A DNA stretch of 64,000 nt from Delphinus delphis (Eukaryota; Chordata; Mammalia; Artiodactyla; Delphinidae), in the NCBI RefSeq assembly GCF_949987515.2, contig NC_082701.1, positions 38,953,755-39,017,754 on the forward strand. Reading direction: 5' to 3'. The stretch's first letter is position 1. Each line of letters opens with the position of its first letter. The notes beneath the pieces are model-generated. The model worked only from the letters and a program-made list of their open reading frames with translations, ran no database searches and was not told the DNA's origin. Both the position numbers and the translations under genes were made by a program. Shown piece after piece: positions 1 through 14,638 of this stretch.

Positions 1-189
1 CAACCATTATTCATACAGCAGCCAGATTTTTGTTTCACTTTTTTTTTGAAGTATAAACTAACATTCCAAAAAGTACACACCAAAAATATAAAGCTTGATG
101 AATTTTCACAAAGTAAATGTAACCACAGAACCACTAAGGGGTCATCTTAAAAATATAAACCTGGTCATGACTCCGGTGTATAAATCCTT

Positions 190-735
190 CTATGACCTCC
201 CATTATACTTTGACTAAAATCCAGTTTCCTTCCCATGGCCTATGAGTGGTTAGGCTCCTGTCTACCTCTCTTAATATCATTTTATCCTTTTCAGTCACTC
301 CTCATTTCCTCTTCATTTCACCTCTTGTTAGCTTTTGCAGCTCTCAAATAGGCCAAGCTCTTTCCCATCCTAGGGCCTTCACAACTACCGCTCCTCCTAC
401 CTAATATTCGTTTTCCCCAACTCCACACAGGCCTGGCTGGCTTATAATTTAGGTCTCACTTTAATTGTAATCTCATAAAGGCACTCCCTGATTACCCAGT
501 CTAAAAGGTTCTTCTCTCCCAGGCCCCACTGCCACCCCCATCATAGCCCTCTTATTCCATTTGTAAATTATATATTAGTCTCTTTACTTGTTTAGTATCT
601 CTCTCCCCAACTAGACTGTAAATTCCATGAGGGCAGATACCAAGTCTGTTTTTATTACTACTGTCTACCCAGCACTTAGCATAATGCTTGGCGCACAGGA
701 TGTATTCAGTAATAAATGAATAAGTAAATTATTCA
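190..735 (+). mobile_element. L2 LINE 3' end
   Basis: Recognised by the L2 3' signature near 610-735: 'agactgtaaattccatgagg', 'cagcacttagcataatgcttgg' and a terminal 'aataaatgaat' repeat. Bases 1-190 show nothing I recognise. Confidence 0.7.
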
Positions 736-1870
736 GGAATAAATGAATGAATGTCCACAAGCAAAGTACTAAAACTAGCATTTAAGAGCCTCTATATTAT
801 GGTCAACAGTATAGACTATGTATTATTGGTCTATTTTCCTCTCTATATTTAAAGCAAACAATTTGACTTTCTCCAAATGTACTCATCTTTTGAGGTCCAC
901 CTAATCCACAAAACCTTCTCAGTGGACATCTGGTCCTGATATAAGATGCAGGAGATACCAGGTTACATCGCTGTATTAGAAAGCAACTGGCAGAAAGAAG
1001 CTGAGATAAAACGTGAGGTTAAAAACGATCTTCCCCTTGGTTACAAAGGCCAATATAGCTTCTGTTTAAGCTAGTTTGAACGGCCTCATTTCTCCCAGCT
1101 CTTATTGTCTCTTCCTCTAAACTCACCATATTAACCTATCTGATGGCTCTTCACACCTTTTAACATAAGTGCAATCAATTTCTGTGTCTTGCTTATTACA
1201 CCATAAACCTGGGAGTGGGATTTGTGATGAGGTGTTTATTATTTATTGGCTGTAATAATTGACATTGTTATTTTTGACTGCCTTTTTTCTCACATAACAA
1301 CATCAGTTTACTTTTGGAATATTCTCAAAGGACTATTAAGGTGTCTTGCACTCTTCTGGCTAAGAGTGAAACAGCGAGTGGAGATGAAATCTGAACCAAG
1401 GTCAGTCAATAGGCATCTGAATCATAAGTACAGTGACAGAAATTTGTTGAAGCTCGTTCATTGCAACAGCGATGCCTGCATGACCCTTTGCTAATTCTTG
1501 CTAGAAACATCCAGTAGGACTGTGTAATTCCTGTTCCCTCAGAGTTGGTTTTCCTTATTTTGTTAGCTACTCCATATTCTTCTAATAAATTTTTTAGTTT
1601 AAATTAGCCTGTTTTCTGTTGCTTGTAACCAAAGAACCCTGATTCCAATGTTTAACTAACTTCCCACTCGTCTTAGGTGATGCTATTTCTCAACTTTGTC
1701 TTTTTGCTGTTCACTTAAGAAAAGCCTCTCTGTAAGAGATACCACTGACCAAGAAGCTACAGCTAGGTGTTTTATGTAGATACATTATCTCTACTCCTTA
1801 AAACTCTGTAAGGTAAAATCTTCCATCAATGTGACTTTCTCCAGCAGGTATCCAATCAGACTATAAAACA
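736..1870. other. No gene recognised
   Basis: AT-rich non-coding sequence. The longest open frame (1246-1494) resembles no protein and has no splice support. Confidence 0.5.
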
Positions 1871-1871
1871 C

Positions 1872-1997
1872 TTTTTTTTTTTTTTTTTTTTTGGCCACGC
1901 TGCATGCAGGATCTTAGTTCCCCTGGCCAGGGATCCAAGCCATGCATCCTGCAGTGGAAGCACAGTGTCCTAACCACTGGACCGCCAGGGAATTCCC
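1872..1997 (-). mobile_element. CHR-family SINE (short 'ggtccagtgg' type)
   Basis: Poly-T, then 'ttggccacgctgc', ending with the inverted head 'ccgccagggaattccc'. Flanking repeat AAACACTTTTT on both sides is a target-site duplication. Confidence 0.9.
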
Positions 1998-2729
1998 TGA
2001 AACACTTTTTGGAACCACAATTAAGGTTAATTTGCAAGATTTTATTTCTCCTATTGAAACAACTAAACCCAAACCTTGTTCCAGCGTTCTCATTATGTGA
2101 AACAATTAACTGTCTTTATACCATAACGTCCTCTATGGTATAAAGTAAGCAAACTTCTACTTCTAGCTATTTAGCCCAGGGGTTGAGGGGAGAGGTTGGA
2201 GAGAGAGGAGATGAACTTTAACTATTATCCAAATTCAGTAAACCTGCAGCTACTCAAGGCAATTGCATAACATGTAAAAGTAGTTTGCAAAAGGTCAGGT
2301 TAATTACATTTACTTTGGTATACAATGAAAAGTACCTTGTCTGCCAAGTCTCCCCAATTCATGCGAGTTAGAATTCAACAGCATCACTCCGTTTTAGCAC
2401 TGTATTCATATCGCTAATGTGACGCATCCTACCGTGTTCGAGGGTAGGAACCATTTTCATTTAGTGTTGCAAGTGCCTAGAGTTCTGCCTGAACGTAACC
2501 TAACCTAGAAGACAATTAAGGTACCAGCTTGAATGAAAAAAATCGTCCCAAATTCTGAACAACAGCAGGAAATTTTTTTTTTGTTAATAATTGGCAGCCA
2601 TAAGGCTAAGGCTTCTATCTCGGCTTTGTCGCTTCAAATCCTTCCCGAAGGCGGCAAAAATAGTGAGCCACCACACCCGCCGCAAGCAAAGTGAGCCTTC
2701 CATCTCCACATTCCCTTGGGTCCCTCGCC

Positions 2730-3350
2730 TCTCTCTATTGCCCCAGGGAACAAAGGCCTCAGCAACAGGCCGAGCTCTGGCTCCGGGCGCCAGACGTCAG
2801 TGCGGCGACCCAACACCTTGCCAAAAAGACTCTGTAGAGAGATATCAGAGCCGTGGCTTTCCAACAAGACAGCGATGCAAAACCAGCTAAGAAAAGTAAA
2901 ACCTACCAGCGGAAAACTCCTCTCCAACCGAGCCCGCTGGGGGCGGAAGCGGAAGTCCCTGTGAGATCATAGAGTTCTCTAGTTCCGGTCGCGGGGCCGC
3001 GTTCGGGGCTAGAGCGCCTCTCCACGGCCATCGGGCTCCAAGCGGCTTCTATTTCCGGTTGCGGCTTCTGACAGAAAGCCGAGACCTCCTCTTAAACGCG
3101 GCGTCGCGGGTTCCTCGCCCCTCGCCTGGGGTCAGCTCGCAAGGACTGGCGCGGGCGGCGGGATTGCACAGCCCACAGCTGAGCCAGGCCGTTGGGGCCG
3201 GCCTGCACTGGCACCTTCGATCCCTCAGAGCCGCCTGGCTTTTGAGCCCTCCGGATTGGGAGTATGTGATTGGCCGCCTCCAGGACTGCCGCTCGAGAGG
3301 CCAGCGCTCCTTCGCCATACCTGTCCCCCCGTAGTCATGCTTTTCCTTGT
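2730..3350 (+). promoter_or_regulatory. CpG-island promoter of PEX12
   Basis: A GC-rich, CpG-dense stretch ends about 230 bp before the PEX12 start codon. It contains several ETS-type cores (gcggaagtcc at about 2949, ttccggtcgcg at about 2982, tttccggttgcgg at about 3052) and no TATA box. Transcription probably starts around 3000-3100, giving a roughly 500-nt 5' UTR, but the exact site cannot be read from sequence. Confidence 0.7.
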
Positions 3351-3533
3351 GAGGTGCAGCATTAATCAACTCACCTCTCCCACACACTACTTCCCTAACG
3401 TGGGTGTCCGCGTTGACTTCATTCTTCACCTTCCCTTGAGACCCCTCCCCTCTGCCTCCGGAAGAGGTCTTTTTTGCCCAGTTCCTGTAAAATAGCACCC
3501 ATCTGGCACCCCCAGAAAGTCCATGCTTACTAG

Positions 3534-5766
<2,233 letters not shown>

Positions 5767-6760
5767 AAGGGATTAGCACCTTGTCTCACAACGAAATGAC
5801 TGCGCTATAAGGCCAGAGGGCTGCTTTTCCGCACAGTAAATAGCATTGTTTGATCATCCTCAATTAATAATGGTATGAACTTTAAACAGCCACATGGATT
5901 TCTTTAAAAGGATGTACTCGTTGATCTTAACCTTTTAGCTTGCTCCGTAGACACCTCTACTTAGAGTTGACCGAGCTGGTCAGAGTGAGAGAATCAGGAC
6001 TGGCAGGGGATGTGAGGGTCAGCATAGAGAAGGGGATCAAACAGGGTACTCGGCACAGAAGCTTTTCCTGTCCCCTTCCTTAAAGGACAAGAGGTATACA
6101 AGCTTTCAGGAAAAACCCAAGTTAGACCTCGTAGAGTGGGTAGTGAAGGGGAAGCAGGCCTTTTGAGAAAGGAAAGCATTTATCTGCCTATTAGGAATAG
6201 GTTTTATCGGTTTGCAAACAGTATGAAATATGGACCTGCTTTATTTTATTTTATTTATTTTTTTAATACAGCAGGTTCTTATTAATTATCGCTTTTATAC
6301 ACATCAGTGTATACATGTCAATCCCAGTCTCCCAGTTCATCCCACCACCACCCCACTACCCCTACCACGGACATGCTTTTTATAGAAATACTTAGAAACA
6401 CTTTCTCCTTCCATATGCTGAGACTCATTTGTTAAGTAACATTTGCTATAGTTTATCACCTTTTAAAGATCCCTTTGTGAACCACACATATCTTCCTTGG
6501 GAAACTGGTTACAGGAAAATAGGGGTTGAATGTATATACAGAATAGTCTGAAGACTTCAGTGTGAAAGCAAAGCTATTAGTGAAGAGATGAAGTAAAATA
6601 CTGCCCTAACTATGACTGTGTAAAGACAGGATCTTTTCATAAGCTCTTTCTGCTTGCTGTTAAGAGTTTGCTAAGCTGACATGAATTATTCTGGCTATTA
6701 CTAAAGTTTCTACGAAACGCTTAAGTAAATTTTAAGAATAAATGTTTTTTGGCAAAGAGC
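5767..6760 (+). other. PEX12: Probable PEX12 3' UTR with poly(A) signal near 6738
   Basis: The first clear AATAAA downstream of the stop is in 'aagaataaatg' at about 6738-6743, followed by T-rich sequence. A small inverted L1 piece lies inside (6243-6367). The inferred end is about 1.15 kb from SNORD7, similar to my recollection of the human spacing. Confidence 0.5.
6243..6367 (-). mobile_element. Short LINE-1 3' fragment
   Basis: T-rich start followed by the inverted L1 3' region ('acatcagtgtatacatgtca'). The flanks 'gacctgcttt' and 'ggacatgcttt' look like a diverged target-site duplication. Confidence 0.6.
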
Positions 6761-6838
6761 CGTTCCATGTCATGATTATGTGGAAACTGAAAGATTAGTC
6801 GAGGTATTTAAATTTTTCATTCAGGCCACCTTTGACTT

Positions 6839-7029
6839 TTTTTTTTTTTTTGCGGTACGCGGGCCTCTCACTGTTGTGGCCTCTCCCGTTGCAGAGCACA
6901 GGCTCAGCGGCCATGGCTCACGGGCCCAGCCGCTCTGTGGCATGTGGGATCTTCCCGGACTGGGGCACGAACCCGTGTCCCCTACATCAGCAGGCAGACT
7001 CTCAACCACTGCGCCACCAGGGAAGCCCC
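6839..7029 (-). mobile_element. CHR SINE
   Basis: Poly-T, then 'gcggtacgcgggcc', ending 'caccagggaagcccc'. Duplication ACCTTTGAYTTTTT on both sides. Confidence 0.92.
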
Positions 7030-7903
7030 TACCTTTGATTTTTTGAGGCATTCTGTATTAACATTTTGCTTTTTTTGCTAATCCAATATTGGAGAGAAAT
7101 CCTATTCTCCAACAGCAAGACTTCAATCTTGAGTGAAATACCTTATTTCTCAAGTGAAATACTGCACAAACACTTAAGTTGCCACTGGATTGGCAGGGTT
7201 AAACATACAGGTTAAAAACATACGGGTTAAAAAAAAAATCATTACTACAAGAGGAAGGATGAAAATGATTTTTAAGTGCCTCTGCTGAGACAGGTGTTGT
7301 CCAATACAACTCATTTTAGCAATTCAAAGCACATTTTCTGACAGCACTAAGATAATAGAACTAAATTTTGAAATAGAATGTCCTATAGATTTTAAAATAT
7401 TAACACTTTTATGTACCAAGAGAAGAATATAATGGATATTTGCAAAAATTTTTATTAAACCACAAGGTTTTACCAGAACAAATAGCATAGTTAAGTAAAC
7501 TTTTTTTTTAATTTAAAAATTTTTTAATTTGTTTCAAAGTTAAACCCAAGACACACTGACTTCACAGGAAATCCAATGAGAAATGTTTTTCTAGGCTGAA
7601 CACCTGTTTCCCCTTAGTCTCCCCCCCAAAAAACATGTACATGTTAATTACTTTCATTTTACAATCACTGCTAAATAAACATTTTTAATATAGTAATAAG
7701 TCAATAAGGGAACCGAACCAGATTCAGGATTGAAATAATGCAGTTTTCCATGAAGACATCAAAGCCATATTTTTCACCTCAACCTACAAAGAAAAACAGA
7801 AAAGTATCAGTAATTCAAAAGAATATTAAACACTCTTACACATAATAAAACCAGTATCCTAATAGGCTAAAACATTACCAATGTGGAAAAACCACAACCA
7901 GAA

Positions 7904-8001
7904 TCAGCTCAGAGAGAAGATTAAGGGGTCATACCCTGGTCAATGCCAACACTGAAGCAATGGCAATACCAGGTCAGACTGTACTTCACTCATCATTGCA
8001 T
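7904..8001 (-). ncRNA. SNORD7: SNORD7 (mgU6-47), box C/D snoRNA guiding U6 A47 2'-O-methylation
   Basis: On the minus strand the C box ATGATGA lies at 7996-7990 and the D box CTGA at 7912-7909. Directly upstream of the D box is the 10-nt guide AATCTTCTCT (7922-7913). It is perfectly complementary to U6 snRNA AGAGAAGAUU, and its fifth base from the D box pairs with U6 A47, the known target of SNORD7. A candidate D' box (CTGA in GTCTGACC) lies between. The C-to-D span is about 88 nt, for a total near 97 nt. Position and antisense orientation just downstream of PEX12 match the human arrangement. The ends are approximate because the terminal stem is weak. Confidence 0.92.
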
Positions 8002-9139
8002 CATTGCTTTTCACCTCCTTGTATTATCTAAGAGCAGCCCAACACCCTATTTTCACATCCAAGAAAACTTAGGTTTGCCCATGAGAAGAAAAGACTTCTT
8101 TTTAGATAAGTTGCAACCGTGGGCTTTCAATATTTGATCTTCTACTATTCACCTCAAGCAACTCTGCTGTACAAAAATGCCAACTTGAACAAGTTTTGTT
8201 TTGGAGGTGCTTTTTTAAAATTTTTGAAATGCAGAGTAGAGTGGAGAAGCGTTTACAGTTCAAAAACATTTCTTGTTTTAGTGAGTCCAAACACCATGCA
8301 TGATAAAATCTCAGGGATGTCTGTGAAGGGATTTATAATCTCGTTCTAAAGCAAAATCTTTAGAAAAGATTTTCTCCTAAAATCCTTTATAAAGTAAACT
8401 CCAGTTCATTTAACATATAATTTGATTTACAATTCTGCTGCCAACAAAGATGAAAAGTATAGTCATAAAAAATTTTATACAAGAGTCTGCTAAAGAGTCC
8501 AAGACCCAGGGAGGCTAGGATTTGACAAAGGTCCATAGCAAAATAACAGCAATGCTGGAAAGAGAAACTGAGGTCTGATTACCAGATTTATATTTTTCCA
8601 CTACCAGCTAAATACAAGGTTTAATTTCATTTTTCTCCAGGCCATGGGCAAGATAAAGGAAACGATGCAAAGCCTGGGTAATTCACAACATGGATGATCA
8701 ATTTCTGAATGAGAAAGCTGCCTGCATTTTATTCTAAATGACACCTCGTAGTTTACTATCGCTGACATGCTATGCTAAAGTACTAGGATCACAAACAATA
8801 TCAACCTCTCCAGCTTTTCAGCATTGTATCTAAATAACAATTCTGGAGACACAACATGCCTCCTTCAGCCATTTATAAATGTCAATAGCTTGATACTCCA
8901 TAGTTAAAAACGTACAGCTATGGTCTGTGTTCTCCATTCAGCAACTGAATTCCACAAAGAGAGGGAAACTAGTAAAGTGCCTGTTTAGAGGCTCGAAGCT
9001 TTATCTCATCAACCTGTGCAGAAGTAAGTACACGTTACAAAAAGCAAACAGGCTAAGAGAACTTAAATAACCTTGTCTAAAAGCATGAAACTTGTGAGCA
9101 GAGCTCCAAGTGTGCTCCAGCCACACACAGAGGGCACAC

Positions 9140-9490
9140 TTTCCTAGTTCTCTTCCTCAGTACGCTTTCCTCTGTCTGGAGCGCCTTCTCTACCCCTTTC
9201 AATCTGGAGAAAGTCTGTAGTTCTAAAACCTTGTTCAAACGTCACCTTCTCTGTTAAGTGGTCCCTAACTCCCTCAGTCATCCCCTCCTGACTCCCACAG
9301 CACTTTTTCCCACCACAGTACGCATCACACGCCAATTATTCACCCATTCACGTCCCCCACCTCCCGTCTCTCCCACCAGCCCCATTACGCAGAGCTCCTA
9401 AAGAACCAGGACTTCCTCTTACTGGCCTTTGCATCCATTACACTCAGAATGATGCCTGGGACACAGAAGGCGGCTCAATAAGCGACAGTT
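9140..9490 (+). mobile_element. L2 LINE 3' end
   Basis: 'atgcctgggacacagaaggcggctcaataag' at about 9452 is the L2 3' signature. Upstream part is diverged. Confidence 0.6.
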
Positions 9491-9711
9491 TAATTCAGTC
9501 AGTGAACGACCCTCCCTACTAAACCCTAACCGCCTGGATTATACAAGCATCAGCACGGTTTATAAAGCCGACTTACCTCCAACATTTCACATAGGTTAAG
9601 GACGTCCCTCAAGCATCTCTAAGCCCTCCGTCCTCCAGCTTCTAACTCATGGCATTCTGCATGGCGTCCTGCGCAGGACCACCAATACTTATACACGGTG
9701 TATCCTCAAAA

Positions 9712-9767
9712 CGATAATAATAACAACAATAACAATACTACTGCTGATAATAATAATAATAACATCC
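9712..9767. repeat. AAC/AAT-type simple repeat
   Basis: Imperfect (AAY)n run next to the CpG island. Confidence 0.9.
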
Positions 9768-9779
9768 AAACCCCACCAA

Positions 9780-10250
9780 CTTCAGGAAAGACTGAGACGC
9801 CATCCTTCCGGGGAAACAGAAGGCCGGATCCAGGGCTCAAACCAAAGCCTCAGGCAGGGGGTCCGCAGCCCGCTTTCCGAACCCCCCAAAACTCTTACGC
9901 CCTAGACTCTCAGGAGGCCTGCCCAGGCCTGCAGAGGCTGACCGCAGCCCACCCGCCGCCGTTCAGTCCCAGAGGTACGGGCTTGGGGCTTTCCACACTG
10001 CTCCACCTCGCTACCCCGCCGGCTGCCGCGGCAGCCCGATCCGGACAACCAATCCCGCGACGACCAGTGTACCACGTGGGCCGCAGCCCTGAGGCTCGGC
10101 TGGTGCGAGGAGCAGCCAATCGGAAGGCTAGGCGAACGCCGGGGTTGGAGTGGGGAGGGAGGGCCGGAAGGCGCAGGCGTCTTTGCCGTCTCTTCTTGGC
10201 GTGGCGGGCTACATGCTCAAAGTTGAAAGCAAGACCCTGAGTAGTCCCCG
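9780..10250. promoter_or_regulatory. CpG island, probable bidirectional or SNORD7-host promoter
   Basis: CpG-dense stretch with CCAAT boxes on the + strand ('gaccaatccc' type at about 10047, 'agccaatcgg' at about 10114), an ETS-type GGCCGGAAGG at about 10163, and a pyrimidine-rich 'ctttgccgtctcttcttgg' at about 10180 that resembles a 5'TOP start. It is flanked by unremarkable DNA. The direction of transcription is uncertain. Confidence 0.55.
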
Positions 10251-10479
10251 CCCGCCCTCCAATTCCCTGATCCCCGACCTTGGGGAGACTGACATCCGGA
10301 GTGGTTTTGCTGGTGCCTTGTTTCACAACTGGGGAAGGGCATCTGAGGTGGGCTGTAGAGGGTGTGTGTGCCCTGGCTTTCCAGGAAGAACTATCGATTC
10401 AGTGTTCTGAGAGTATCGTGCTTGCGCCGAATTCCCGCCTGAGGGCTAGGAGTTGGGGCGGACTTTGATGAATGTGTCG

Positions 10480-11430
10480 CTCTCTCCCCGACCAGGAGAA
10501 ACTCATTGGCTTGTCAGGGGCTTGGACGCTTCCTGAATAAGCAAGAGGTGCCACTAAATATCAAAGAACTGCGAAGGAGAGCAAGAAAGACTTCCTGGGA
10601 GAGGTGGCATTTGATCTGGGTCTTGAAAGATGCGTTGGATTTGGAGATTCTGGGAGAAAATAATTTAACTCCCGAATTAAATGAGAAAGCATAGGGGAGC
10701 TTACCAAATTTAGGTAAAGTTGAAACTGGTGTAGTGTTTTCCAAAATTCAGTGAGTTGGAAATACCAGGAGGAAACTTAACAACATAGATGTCCCCCAGC
10801 ATCAAAACCAAACGACAAACTCCCACAATCCAGACTTACAGAATCGTTAAGGTTGAATCTGGAGTTGGAACCCAGGCGTGTATATTTTTAATAAGTACCC
10901 CAGGGGAGATTCTGATTCACACCAAAGTTTGAGGACCAGTGTTAGCGTAAAGAAATGAGGTGATAAGAGATTTGAAAGACAGGGCAAGACTTTGTTAAAG
11001 ATAGTGGCTTGCTGGCTGTGTAGTTTAGACTACTCTGGAGAAAGTGGGAGATTTAAAGATTTCAGAGTCTGAGGAGATGGGTGATCAGAGCTGAAAACGC
11101 AATATGCAACTGTGTTTTTAAATAGATTGAAGGAAGGCAGAGTGAAAGAAGGGGAAGCTATTGCCAAGTGATTGCAATGGTCCAGGTGAGAGCTAGTAAG
11201 AAATGGAGAGGTGGCATATGAAGGACAGCAGGAGGAATATGATGAGTGTCAGATAGGGATGGGGAGAAAGATATGAGGAAATAAATGGAGAAAAATGGAA
11301 TGTCCTCTGTATCAGACCTATGAAGGACCTCCATTGTACTTTAAGGATAGACTTTAGAAAGTGAAGAGAATGGGCCTTTGCAAGTGCTGTTTCCGCTGCC
11401 TGGTTTTCCCCTTCCTTCTTCATCGCCCTT
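10480..11430. other. Non-coding flank with a short hAT-like remnant
   Basis: About 10862-10955 resembles a MER5-type hAT fragment ('gggagattctgattcaca'). Nothing else recognised. Confidence 0.4.
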
Positions 11431-11448
11431 TGTCAACCTGATGCATTC

Positions 11449-11668
11449 TTTTTTTTTTTTTGCTGTACGCGTGCCTCTCACTGTTGTAGCTTCTTCCATT
11501 GCGGAGCACAGGCTCCGGACGCGCAGGCTCCGGACGTGCAGGCTCAGCGGCCATGGCTCACCGGCCCAGCCGCTCCGGGGCATGTGGGATCTTCCCGGAC
11601 CAGGTCTCAAACCTATGTCCCCTGCATTGGAAGGTGTATTCTTAACCACTGCGCCACCAAGGAAGCCC
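11449..11668 (-). mobile_element. CHR SINE with internal tandem duplication
   Basis: Poly-T, then 'gctgtacgcgtgcc'. The unit 'gcaggctccggacg' is repeated near 11510-11540. Duplication TCAACYTGRTGCATT on both sides. Confidence 0.92.
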
Positions 11669-12059
11669 TCAACTTGGTGCATTACTTGCAGGTTTCAGCT
11701 CACATACCATCTCACTTATGAAATCTTATCTTGTTCTCACAAGCATAGTCACTGACACCCCTTAGAACACCCCAAGCACACTGTTCAGATGTTTCTAGCT
11801 CTCCAGAATGGCACTAGAGTGTAGTGGTCATGCATATGGACTATAGTATTTGCAAGCACCATAAACTCTCTGTTCTTCAGTTTCCCCACCTGTGAAAAGG
11901 GAATAATGACAGTACCTACCTCACAGAGCTGTTACGAGAACTGAATGAGAACAATGCGATAACACCTGGTGTTATCACATATGTTGTATTGCAATGAGTT
12001 CTTTAATATATGTGTTCCCCCTCTAGATTGTGAACAGGACATGTGTCTTATTCTTCTTG

Positions 12060-12590
12060 CTAACAGTAAAGGCTGCATGGCAGAATGATAGTAAATGGGT
12101 TTTGGAATCAGACAGATAGGAGTCCAAATCCCAGCTCTGCTACTTACTAGGTGTGTAATCTTCAACTTTACTTCCCTGAACTCAGTTTCTTCAGTTATAA
12201 GATAGTGAAAATAATGCATGCCTTACAAGTTGTTACGAGGACAATTTGAGATAATCAAAGTTGCCGATCTGGCCCAAAGAAGGCAGTCACTAAATGGTGC
12301 AAATGATGGGTGGCCCCAGGACATAGTACCATGTTCAGAACACAATAAATGCTTAGTAACTGATTATCCTGATATCGAATGGAAAGCTGACGTTATATGC
12401 CAGGCACCATGCTAACCTTTTTATATACATCATCGCACTTCATTCTCACAAGAACTGTACAGAGAAGGCACTATTATTATCTCCACTTTACAAAGAAGGA
12501 ATGTGAGGTTTGGATTATCTTAACAAAGCTTTCTAAGCTAAAAAGTGCTAGAGCTAGGATTTCAAGGCCCTTGGTGCTTTAAAAAACAGC
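12060..12590 (+). mobile_element. Two adjacent MIR/L2-like old repeats
   Basis: 12060-12360 ('ccagctctgctacttactag') and 12395-12590 ('gccaggcaccatgctaacc') read as MIR cores. A third weak one precedes at about 11860-11960. Confidence 0.6.
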
Positions 12591-13519
12591 TGACTGAATG
12601 AGAGAATGAATGAAAGGAGACTTACCCAGAGTCAGGTGGTGGCGTGGTAGAACCAGCACTGTTACTCTTGGTCACCATGCTATCTAGTCTGCTATTCTAG
12701 CCGAATCATCTTGACAAATGAATTGAGAGTGAGATGGACGCTGGTATTTGGCAGTTTGTGTCTACTGACCAGGAAAGCTGTGCTATACCTATCTCGGCTG
12801 ATAAATTGAAGTGCTCGGTAAATAAACACAAATAAATTGGGAGCTCTAGTTCTTCGCCAACTGTCAGCAGTGTGGCCAGATCATTTTCCCAAGACCTAGA
12901 AAAAAATCACTGTACAAGCTACTGATTTCAAGTTGCTTTGTATCATGGACATTTGCTTTGAGGTATCAGAGCCAGAATGTGAGCTCCTCGCTGGCCTGAT
13001 AACATACTATTCATAGCCAGAGGACTTAACTAAGGAACTCTGAAGAAGGAAGAGAAACCCTCTTTGCTCATCTTTCACATTATCCTTCCTTCTCCTGATT
13101 TGGTCCCTAACAGTGCATTAAAGAATAAGAAGGAGAAAACAATACAGTTCCTAGTTCTTCTGCCCCAAAAATGTCCTTCCTGTTGATTGGGAAGGAAAAA
13201 GGAGGTACTTAGGTAGATTTCAGATTTTGAAGACTCCAAAGCAATCCAGAATCCCAAACTTGAAAGGCAGTGGAAGGAGTAGGGGCATTTGTATTAAACA
13301 GACCTGGCTGTGCATGCCAGCTCTTCCACTTAACTGGCCATGTAATCTCAGGTTCCATATCATGTGCCACACTCCCAGCTTGGTCCCTTGTGCCCAAATG
13401 CATATGTCCAGTAAATGATGGTCCTTTTTATCTTTCTAAAAGTAAGTGATATCAGAAGGATTTCAATGTGAGAGTGAAGCTGAGAATTAAGGTAGGTAGT
13501 AGAACTAAAAATGGGACTG

Positions 13520-13660
13520 GGGACTTCCCTGGTGGTCCAGTAGTTGAGACTCTGTGCTTCCACTGCAGGGGGCGCGGGTTCGATCCCTGGTTGGGGAACT
13601 AGGATCCCAAATGCCGCGTGGCACGACCAAGAAATAATAATAATAAATTTTAAAATGAAA
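13520..13660 (+). mobile_element. CHR-family SINE (short type)
   Basis: Starts 'gacttccctggtggtccagt' and ends in an AATAAT tail. Flanks AAATGGGACTG and AAGTGAGACTG. Confidence 0.9.
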
Positions 13661-13988
13661 TAAAAGTGAGACTGAATTTGGAAATGACGTGAGTGAAAAA
13701 GGGTTAAAGTTGAAGCTGAGAGCAGACCTCTGCTGTTTACTATGTTGCTGTGCTGATTATTCGTCATAGTATGTATTCTGCCTCCTATCCTGGAAATAAC
13801 TTTTGAGCCAGACAGGTACAAAGTGTCATGCCAACAAAGCAGAACTCCATAGGAAGAGTAACCTCAGTTAAAAAAAAAAAAAACCCGAGGGGGTATTCAG
13901 AAACCTATTTCAGAATGCCATTTCAGCATAAGCAAATTGGAGTAGAAACAAAGAGTTGTTTGATGGTTTGACTTATGCGGAGAGAAGT

Positions 13989-14620
13989 ATGTTAGTTTCC
14001 TGTGGCTGCAGTAACAAATTGCCACAACCTTGGTTGTTTAAAACAATAACACTTTATTCTCTCACAGCCAGAAGTTTGACATACGAGGGCAGAAATCAAG
14101 GTGTCAGCATGGGCTGTGCTCCCCTCAGACGCTCTAGGGGAGAATCCATTTTGTGCCTCTTCCAGCTTCCTGTGCCTGCTGGCATTCCCTCACTTGTGGC
14201 CACATCACTCCAATCTCTGCCTCTGTGGTCACATTGCCCCCTCCTCTTTTGTAGGTATCAAATCTCTCTCTACCTCATTCTCTTTTTTTTTTTAAGATTT
14301 TTTTTTGATGTGGACCATTTTTTCAAGTCTTTATTGAAATTGTTACAATATTGCTTCTGTTTTGTTTTTGGTTTTTTGGCTGCGAGGCATGTGGGGTCTT
14401 AGCTCCCTGACCAGGGATCGAACCCACACCCCCTGCATTGGAAGGCGAAGTCTTAACCACTGGACCGCCAGGGAAGTCCCTCTACTAAATTCTTATGAGA
14501 ACACTTGTGATTGGATTTAGGACCCACATGGATCCAGAATAATTTCCTCATCTCAACATCCTTTCTTAATCACATCTGCAAAGACCCTTTGTCCTTGTAA
14601 GTTAACGTTTATAGGTTCAT
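13989..14620 (+). mobile_element. Old ERVL-type LTR (MLT2-like), split by a SINE
   Basis: Begins 'gttagtttcctgtggctgcagtaacaaattgcc', resumes after the SINE at 14485 with 'cacttgtgattggattt' and 'cacatctgcaaagaccc'. Family name from memory of the consensus. Confidence 0.55.
14296..14480 (-). mobile_element. CHR-family SINE nested in the LTR
   Basis: Extended 3' part ('caagtctttattgaaattg') then 'ttggctgcgaggcatgtggg', ending 'ccgccagggaagtccc'. Confidence 0.88.
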
Positions 14621-14638
14621 CATCATCATCATCATCAA
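14619..14638. repeat. (ATC)n simple repeat
   Basis: Six perfect trinucleotide units. Confidence 0.9.

Larger units (their letters stand above)
7440..10200 (-). ncRNA. Candidate SNORD7 host transcript (non-coding)
   Basis: Downstream of the snoRNA on the minus strand there is a good 3' splice site: branch-like TTACTGATAC (7813-7804), a pyrimidine tract and TTTGTAG, with an exon beginning at 7783. An AATAAA (minus, about 7456-7451) could end that exon. Upstream, a strong donor GGAG|GTAAGT lies at about 9576, and the CpG island at 9.8-10.25 kb could supply the promoter. No long open frame is expected. The exon chain is inference; human has a snoRNA host gene here. Confidence 0.4.

Noticed and set aside
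9698..10240. 180-residue open frame through the CpG island
   Set aside because: Low-complexity start (Asn run from the AAY repeat) then GC-driven Pro/Arg-rich sequence; no homology recognised, and open frames in CpG islands are common by chance.
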